Shown here: piece after piece, positions 44,438-49,013 of the stretch
Position numbering within the stretch: the first letter of the stretch is position 1
Layout: each line of letters begins with the position of its first letter
Source of the DNA: Faecalibacillus intestinalis
GTDB lineage: Bacteria > Bacillota_I > Bacilli_A > Erysipelotrichales > Coprobacillaceae
NCBI RefSeq assembly: GCF_003024685.1
Contig: NZ_PYLQ01000019.1
Location: forward strand, 1 to 49,013
Length of the DNA stretch: 49,013 nt
Direction of reading: 5' to 3'
Position numbers and translations under genes: made by a program
Notes under the pieces: generated by a model
Databases searched by the model: none
Seen by the model: the letters and a program-made list of their open reading frames with translations, nothing else
What the model was told of the DNA's origin: nothing

Positions 44438-45575
44438 TTTTATTGATGAGTATAATAAAGAGCTATTAAAAAGAATATATAATAATAATTTTGATCTTTA
44501 TTATGCAAAAGATATTATTATATATCTATTAATCCTATATAAAGATACAGGAAGTAATTTCTATAAAACATTGATTTTGAAAATTAATGATGAATATATG
44601 AAGAATTACAAGCATTATACGTTTAATAATTCTTTTTGGTATGGGCATAGTAGTTATTTGTATATTTTAAATAAAATGCATGAATATGGAATAATTAAAG
44701 ATGGAAATTTTAATAGTTATAAAAATATACTTTTAGAAAATATTAGAGATATTGTTAATGGAAATTATATTCAAAATCATCGATGGTATGACCTATTTAA
44801 TGGTTTGAATGGTAATTTGACTTTTTTATTACAATATGATGATATCCAAATTAAAAAGGAAGTCTGCATAGTAGTTGACTACATTGTATCTGAATTAAAT
44901 AAATTATCATTAAATCAAGATAATATATTTGTGATTTATGAAGAAAATTACATTGATAAAAAAATGAAAGAAATATTTAATGAAAATTATATTGATTTAG
45001 GTGTGGCACATGGTTTAATTAATGTTCTTCAAATATTATATAAAATTTACAGAAAATATAATTATAGTCAAGCCAAGAATGGCATGAATATACTAATCGA
45101 TTTTTACTATAATTTAATGTTAAGGTTTGATGGGAAAATTGATAGTTTAGAGAGAATATCTAGTGATAAAAATATTACGTATGCTGGAGATAAAAATATT
45201 TATAGATGGGGAAATGGAGTTCAAACAACGATAATATATTTAACATATTATTGTAAGCTGATTGGAAACAAAAAATATAATTTTTTTGAAAAAATGATAG
45301 ATATTGAAAATTTAAAAAAAGACATATCTAATTTGAATGAAACTAAAGCATTTATTAATGGAGTAAGTGGTTATATTTTTAATTATTGCTTAATTTTAGA
45401 TACTGTTAATAAAAATGATGAAGAAAACAAATTGAAAATTTATAAAATTTTAAATCAATTACTTGAGAACTTTGAATTTACTGATAACTTTTCTCTTATG
45501 GAAGGAAATTTATCCCCTGTAATATGTATGGCATTTTTTAGTAATGAGATTATTTTTGAAATGTTGGGTTTTTAA
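44397..45575 (+). CDS. LanC-like protein without zinc ligands
   Basis: A 392-residue protein in the LanC position, starting at ATG 44397 (GAAAGG upstream) inside the lanB end. The alpha-toroid repeats and GVAHGLINVL (His205) of LanC cyclases are recognisable. The zinc site is not: RWGNGVQTTII has Trp271-Gly272 where LanC has Trp-Cys, and FINGVSGYIF has Ile320-Asn321 where LanC has Cys-His. All three ligands (two Cys, one His) are therefore replaced. Either cyclisation is non-enzymatic or another enzyme's task, or this protein acts as a scaffold. Length is normal and no frameshift is seen. Confidence 0.82.
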   Translation: MELQVDKNILKPNSFIDEYNKELLKRIYNNNFDLYYAKDIIIYLLILYKDTGSNFYKTLILKINDEYMKNYKHYTFNNSFWYGHSSYLYILNKMHEYGIIKDGNFNSYKNILLENIRDIVNGNYIQNHRWYDLFNGLNGNLTFLLQYDDIQIKKEVCIVVDYIVSELNKLSLNQDNIFVIYEENYIDKKMKEIFNENYIDLGVAHGLINVLQILYKIYRKYNYSQAKNGMNILIDFYYNLMLRFDGKIDSLERISSDKNITYAGDKNIYRWGNGVQTTIIYLTYYCKLIGNKKYNFFEKMIDIENLKKDISNLNETKAFINGVSGYIFNYCLILDTVNKNDEENKLKIYKILNQLLENFEFTDNFSLMEGNLSPVICMAFFSNEIIFEMLGF

Positions 45576-45582
45576 AGTGATT

Positions 45583-45644
45583 TCATGAAAAAATAGTGTT
45601 GTTTATGAATATATATATTATTAACTTTTGATTATGAATATAAT
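45583..45644 (+). promoter_or_regulatory. LytTR-like direct repeat and promoter of the 148-aa gene
   Basis: TCATGAA (45583-45589) and TTATGAA (45603-45609) have a 20-bp period. TATAAT (45639-45644) lies 29 nt after the second repeat. The same box and spacing occur before the 61-residue gene at 30573. Confidence 0.55.
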
Positions 45645-45668
45645 TTATTTGAAAAGGAGGAATTAATT

Positions 45669-46115
45669 ATGAAATTTGTTATTGGAAAGAAAAAAGAAGC
45701 TCATTGGGAGATAGATGAACATTTGATTCGAGTGTATTCTAAACCGCAGATTGTTTTTGGAAAATTAAAATTAGAACATCAAATTTATTTAGACAATATA
45801 GAAAGTATTGAAATCTACTTTACAAGTCTACCTATGGGTGGAGCTGCAAATAGAGTTGGTGTATTTTCTTATGCACACCAAGTAATGTTCAATATTAAAA
45901 TAAAAAATGAAAAAAATGCGATATTTAATATATTAACAGGTACAAATAGGGATGAATTAATTCAAGCGATAAATTATCTAAAAAATAAAAATATTACTTT
46001 TATAGATCAATATAATTTAATTGCTTTAATAAATGATAAAAATAAAAAAATTTGGGATGGGGTTGAACAAATTATTAAAGAAAATAATTTACCATATGTA
46101 AATCATAAAGTATAG
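45669..46115 (+). CDS. hypothetical 148-aa protein beside the lanthipeptide cluster
   Basis: A soluble 148-residue protein with AAAGGAGG upstream. The first 90 residues look like alternating strands (HWEIDEHLIRVYSKP, HQIYLDNIESIEIYFTSLP, HQVMFNIKIKNEKNAIF) and could be a PH-like barrel, followed by helices. There is no signal peptide or membrane segment. It has its own promoter, with a repeat shared with the gene at 30573, so it may belong to the first LytTR regulon and not to the lanthipeptide operon. An immunity role is possible by position but unsupported. Confidence 0.6.
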   Translation: MKFVIGKKKEAHWEIDEHLIRVYSKPQIVFGKLKLEHQIYLDNIESIEIYFTSLPMGGAANRVGVFSYAHQVMFNIKIKNEKNAIFNILTGTNRDELIQAINYLKNKNITFIDQYNLIALINDKNKKIWDGVEQIIKENNLPYVNHKV

Positions 46116-46209
46116 TGTTCACAAAAAATATTGATTTATATCGAAATAGTTGTAAAAAAATAAAAAATTAATACTAAATGTATAATTTATAGTTTACAAA
46201 GTTAATGGT

Positions 46210-46251
46210 AAAGATAGTCTGATTCATTTCAGGAAGACTATCTTTTTTTTT
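46210..46251 (+). terminator. strong intrinsic terminator
   Basis: AAAGATAGTCT (46210-46220) and AGACTATCTTT (46235-46245) form a perfect 11-bp stem, followed by an unbroken T run. Confidence 0.9.
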
Positions 46252-46339
46252 TACTCTTTTAAATTGAGAAAATACGGGTTTAAAAATTAGGCTTACTTTC
46301 TCTCTTCTTTCCTCCGTTAGTCGAAGGAGGAAAAGAAAA

Positions 46340-46795
46340 ATGAATACAATAATTGTAAATTTAAAATTATTATACCCAGAACATTATAAGGAGGACATAT
46401 TTATTGAAGTTGCAACAGAAATATTTGAAATTATTGATAGTTATGAACATATGGAATCAGCGTATGATAGAAAATTAAGATATCATAAAGTATACTATTC
46501 CCTAGAAAGAAGTCCGTATGTTGAAATACATAGAGAGGATTTTAATAGAAAAGATACAGCATATTTAGATAATATAGTTCATGATGATCTTTTAAAATTA
46601 ATTATAGAAGGGATTAGCAACTTGACCTTAGTACAACGTAAAAGAATATATAAAAGATATGTAGAGGGAAAATCATTACAAGTAATAGCAAAAGAGGAAA
46701 ATTGTACAAAACAATCAGTATTCAAGTCAATATCTAAAGCATTAGATAAACTAAGAATAATATTAGAAAAAAATGGATATGATGTAACAGATTAA
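46340..46795 (+). CDS. sigma-70-like regulator of the ICE
   Basis: A 151-residue protein typical of the regulatory end of Tn1549/Tn916-type elements. The C-terminal half is a sigma region 4-like helix-turn-helix: LTLVQRKRIYKRYVEGKSLQ then VIAKEENCTKQSVFKSISKA (about 94-135). The N-terminal half (YPEHYKEDIFIEVATEIFEI) is not a classical sigma region 2. It may direct polymerase to recombination or transfer promoters. ATG 46340 has AAGGAGG at good spacing; strong terminators stand on both sides, so it is monocistronic. Confidence 0.8.
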   Translation: MNTIIVNLKLLYPEHYKEDIFIEVATEIFEIIDSYEHMESAYDRKLRYHKVYYSLERSPYVEIHREDFNRKDTAYLDNIVHDDLLKLIIEGISNLTLVQRKRIYKRYVEGKSLQVIAKEENCTKQSVFKSISKALDKLRIILEKNGYDVTD

Positions 46796-46802
46796 AATCT
46801 AT

Positions 46803-46849
46803 AGAGTAATTGTGATTATTAATAATACAATCATGATTACTCTTTTTTT
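46803..46849 (+). terminator. terminator after the sigma-like gene
   Basis: AGAGTAAT (46803-46810) and ATTACTCT (46836-46843) with further inner pairing GTGATT/AATCAT, followed by TTTTTTT. Confidence 0.85.
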
Positions 46850-46908
46850 ATATGTTAATTATAGAAAATAAAAAAGTTATTTTTTTGAGGTGACAAATGT
46901 TGCTTTTT

Positions 46909-46959
46909 TCTCCTTATAGATGAAAAGAAAATTTCTTTGAAATATAAGGAGACTTTTTT
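46909..46959 (+). terminator. long inverted repeat with T tract
   Basis: TCTCCTTATA (46909-46918) pairs with TATAAGGAGA (46943-46952); an inner AAAGAAA/TTTCTTT pair adds to the stem, then CTTTTTT. It may be a terminator or a recombination-protein site. Confidence 0.55.
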
Positions 46960-46984
46960 AGAGTACATTGAAAGCAGAATAGTA

Positions 46985-47290
46985 ATATCAGTAACGTTAC
47001 TTATATTTAAGCCCAATCATGAATACGCCATGACCAATATGTATTGAGAGCGAATAATATTTGATGGTAATCATAGGTGCTGCTATGAGGCGATGATAAT
47101 ATAAGAATATAATGATACGCATAGTGTTCGCATGAGTAATTAAATTTGCCGCACGCAAAACACTATTGAAGGTTAGAATCCTTTGAGAACATATAACGCC
47201 TTGAAGATTATGTGGGACTCGTGGAATTGCATAGCAAAGCAATCTACTGATATTACAATTAACTAAAAGCAACTTTACTGTTGCTTTTAG
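46985..47290 (+). ncRNA. structured non-coding stretch before mazF
   Basis: About 300 nt without a credible gene, clearly richer in G+C than its surroundings. Many local pairings are visible: palindrome GTAACGTTAC (46991-47000), AATAC/GTATT, CATAG-GTGCTG-CTATG, ATAGTGTT (47121-47128) with AACACTAT (47159-47166), and TTGC/GCAA near 47227-47242. It ends in an 11-bp hairpin, CTAAAAGCAAC-TTTACT-GTTGCTTTTAG (47263-47290). This suggests a small RNA or leader upstream of the toxin/recombination genes. The strand is assumed from the neighbouring genes. I cannot assign a known family. Confidence 0.45.
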
Positions 47291-47317
47291 TCATACATAA
47301 AAAAGAAGGTGATGAAG

Positions 47318-47665
47318 TTGATAGAAAACATAGTAAGAGGAGAAATCTATATGGCTGATTTGGATCCATGTATAGGCAGTGAACAAGGTGGTATCAGACC
47401 TGTTGTGATTATTCAAAATAATACTGGCAATAGATTTAGTACAACTACTATTGTTGCACCGATTACAACAAAATTAGGCAAAGCATATTTACCAACACAT
47501 TTGGTTATAAGTAAAAGAACAGGAATTTATAAAAAATCTATGATATTACTTGAACAAATAAGAATCATTGATAAAAGTCGGCTGTTAGAAAAACTAAGTA
47601 TTTTAGAGGATCAGGAAATCGATTTAATGGATAGGTCTTTACGAATAAGTATTGGTTTAAATTAA
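47318..47665 (+). CDS. mazF: MazF/PemK-type endoribonuclease toxin
   Basis: A 115-residue MazF-like protein. TTG 47318 is best spaced from GAAGGTG; in-frame GTG 47309 and ATG 47312 overlap that site. The family core is clear: RGEIYMADLDPCIGSEQGGI, RPVVIIQNNTGNRFSTTTIV and PITTKLGKAYLPTHL. These toxins cut mRNA at short sequences. No MazE-like antitoxin gene is adjacent, which is usual for MazF copies at the recombination end of this ICE family, where the gene may act in control rather than killing. Confidence 0.9.
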   Translation: MIENIVRGEIYMADLDPCIGSEQGGIRPVVIIQNNTGNRFSTTTIVAPITTKLGKAYLPTHLVISKRTGIYKKSMILLEQIRIIDKSRLLEKLSILEDQEIDLMDRSLRISIGLN

Positions 47666-47735
47666 TGTACGATTAATAAATTTGCACATTTGTATGTGAA
47701 TAAACATCTTAATAAACTAAAGGAGAAGTCAGAAA

Positions 47736-48104
47736 ATGAATATAGTAAATGATTGGGAAAAACAAATTCTAACAGCTCAGGATATTGCAAGAATTTTTAA
47801 ATGTGGCAAGAATCTAGCTTATAAAATTATTGAAAGTGATGACATGAATGCTGTTAGGATTGGTTCGACAATACGAGTATCTATGAAATCTTTTAATGAA
47901 TGGATTGATAATAAAGGTTTTCTTTTAAATAACGAAGAAACATTTGATAATCAAGTTTATACATTAGAAGAAATAAAAGATATCTTAAAAATTGGAAGAA
48001 ATTCTTCTTATAATTTGTTAAATGAAAATTACTTTAAAATCATTAAACTAGGAAAAATTGTAAGAATATCTAAAAAATCATTTGATAACTGGCTTAATAA
48101 ATAA
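47736..48104 (+). CDS. double helix-turn-helix excisionase-like protein
   Basis: A 122-residue DNA-binding protein made of two copies of a MerR/excisionase-type winged helix (HTH_17). Copy one is LTAQDIARIFKCGKNLAYKI through IRVSMKSFNEWID (about 12-57). Copy two is YTLEEIKDILKIGRNSSYNL through VRISKKSFDNWLN (about 71-121). Single-domain versions precede integrase genes in many ICEs and direct excision. It sits between mazF and the integrase, starting at ATG 47736 behind AAAGGAG. Confidence 0.82.
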   Translation: MNIVNDWEKQILTAQDIARIFKCGKNLAYKIIESDDMNAVRIGSTIRVSMKSFNEWIDNKGFLLNNEETFDNQVYTLEEIKDILKIGRNSSYNLLNENYFKIIKLGKIVRISKKSFDNWLNK

Positions 48105-48120
48105 ATTAGGAGGAACAAAT

Positions 48121-49013
48121 GTGAAAATAACAAAAAGAAAGTACATTACTACGATTACTTATGACAAAATATGTAATGGAGTAAAAAAATCGTGTATAGA
48201 AAGCTTTTTTGATAAGAAATATGTCGATATTAGAGTAGATGAAATCAATAATTGTGAATATGATAAAGAATATAGGATAGATCAAAATACATTATTTTTA
48301 GATTTTATTGATATTTATTTAAAAAAGGTTTCTTTAAAGAAAGATGCCTATAAAAAGTATGAATTTTATGTGAGTTTGACACGAAGATATATTATGGATT
48401 ATTTTGAAGATATTTATATAAAGGATGTAACACAATCATTTATTGAAAATTTAAGTACACAGGTAAATAACCAAGTTTCAAAGTTTGGTAATAAGGAAAA
48501 AGTAATCTCAAAAACATTAAAAAATGATATAAAGTTTTTCATAAATAAATTATTTAAATATGCTACAGATATGAATTTATATGATGTTAATCCTATGCAA
48601 TATTATAAAGTACAAAATGATTCTAATCGTTATTTAGTTGAATGGGATTTTGATACTTTAAATACTATTTTTGAATTATGTAAAGGAACAAGATTACATA
48701 TGTTCTTGCATTGTTTTTTTGGAACTGACTTGAAAATGAATGAAATTTTGGCTTTAAAATGGAATGACCTTTATATTGGTCATAAAAACATCAAAAAAAA
48801 TAATTGTTATGCTGTAGTGAATAAAAAATTAAAAAGAAAGAAGATATCCTACATTAATGAACATAGAGAAAATATTATTAAGCAATTTGATCCGAAAATA
48901 AATGATGAGGGTAGTACTAGGCTTGTCATTTATAAAATTGAAAATAGTAAGAAAATCCATATTCCTATTAATGTAGCCAAAATGCTAATAAAATGGAAAA
49001 AAGTAGAAGGTAG
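48121..49013 (+). CDS. int: ICE tyrosine integrase, 3' end outside window
   Basis: The frame is open from GTG 48121 (GGAGG 8-9 nt upstream) to the window end: 297 full codons. The layout is an N-terminal arm-type domain, a helical core-binding domain (FLDFIDIYLKKVSLKKDAYK to about 170), then the start of the catalytic domain, FGTDLKMNEILALKWNDLY (about 201-219). In the usual T-G-x-R-x-x-E block the arginine is replaced by Lys205. The remaining catalytic His, Arg and Tyr lie beyond the window. Position after the excisionase-like gene identifies it as the ICE integrase. Confidence 0.85.
   Translation, partial: MKITKRKYITTITYDKICNGVKKSCIESFFDKKYVDIRVDEINNCEYDKEYRIDQNTLFLDFIDIYLKKVSLKKDAYKKYEFYVSLTRRYIMDYFEDIYIKDVTQSFIENLSTQVNNQVSKFGNKEKVISKTLKNDIKFFINKLFKYATDMNLYDVNPMQYYKVQNDSNRYLVEWDFDTLNTIFELCKGTRLHMFLHCFFGTDLKMNEILALKWNDLYIGHKNIKKNNCYAVVNKKLKRKKISYINEHRENIIKQFDPKINDEGSTRLVIYKIENSKKIHIPINVAKMLIKWKKVEG

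Noticed and set aside
46997-47272. 91-codon open frame on the minus strand in the mazF upstream region
   Set aside because: No ribosome site of note, unlike-protein composition, and it coincides with a hairpin-rich non-coding stretch ending in a terminator.
46985-47290. Group II intron fragment
   Set aside because: No domain V-like hairpin or reverse transcriptase remnant could be found.
1-49013. tRNA or rRNA genes, which often mark ICE ends
   Set aside because: None recognised; both element ends appear to lie outside the window.

Overview
The window is an A+T-rich Firmicutes sequence. Strong AGGAGG-type ribosome sites, LPXTG-like surface protein sorting, agr-type quorum sensing and the gene families present all point to a gut Clostridia or Erysipelotrichia host; the species cannot be named from the sequence. 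Nearly all of it looks like one integrative conjugative element (ICE) of the Tn1549/CTn superfamily. It is cut by the window at both ends: a SpaA-like surface protein at the left and a tyrosine integrase at the right.

Positions 1-24900 are the conjugation module, all on the + strand. In order: SpaA-like adhesin, a 2744-residue methylase/helicase protein with a TnpV gene in another frame inside it, Toprim primase-like protein, DpnD/PcfM, a probable oriT, MobC, relaxase, PcfB, ArdC-like protein, VirD4, a Maff2/VirB2-like protein, a VirB6-like protein, a RelB/RelE toxin-antitoxin pair, PrgI, VirB4, DUF6674, DUF6075 and a two-domain cell wall hydrolase. Terminator-like hairpins sit just before many of these genes.

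Positions 24901-31660 are an accessory patchwork, visibly richer in A+T. It holds a probable type I toxin-antitoxin locus (19-residue hydrophobic peptide with a convergent antisense RNA), a LytTR two-component system with a divergent secreted protein, two VanZ-like proteins, a broken tyrosine recombinase, a nonsense-mutated small gene, a DUF1284-like protein and a frameshifted XRE regulator.

Positions 31680-34584 are a complete agr-type quorum-sensing operon in the order D-A-C-B; the predicted peptide appears to close through serine instead of cysteine. A shrunken IS21-family remnant follows.

Positions 36008-45575 are the most notable cargo: a class I lanthipeptide cluster with exporter, PIG-L deacetylase, GT1-like glycosyltransferase, flavodoxin-type oxidoreductase, four precursor peptides (three in a 216-bp tandem array), full-length LanB and a LanC-like protein that has lost all three zinc ligands. 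I infer a glycosylated, possibly glucosamine-bearing lanthipeptide. The agrD and lanT promoters share a 20-bp-period direct repeat at the same distance (31 nt) from a -10-like element, so the agr response regulator probably switches on both.

Positions 45583-49013 hold a separately promoted 148-residue unknown protein, then the recombination end of the ICE: sigma-like factor, a structured non-coding stretch, MazF, a double-HTH excisionase-like protein and the integrase.
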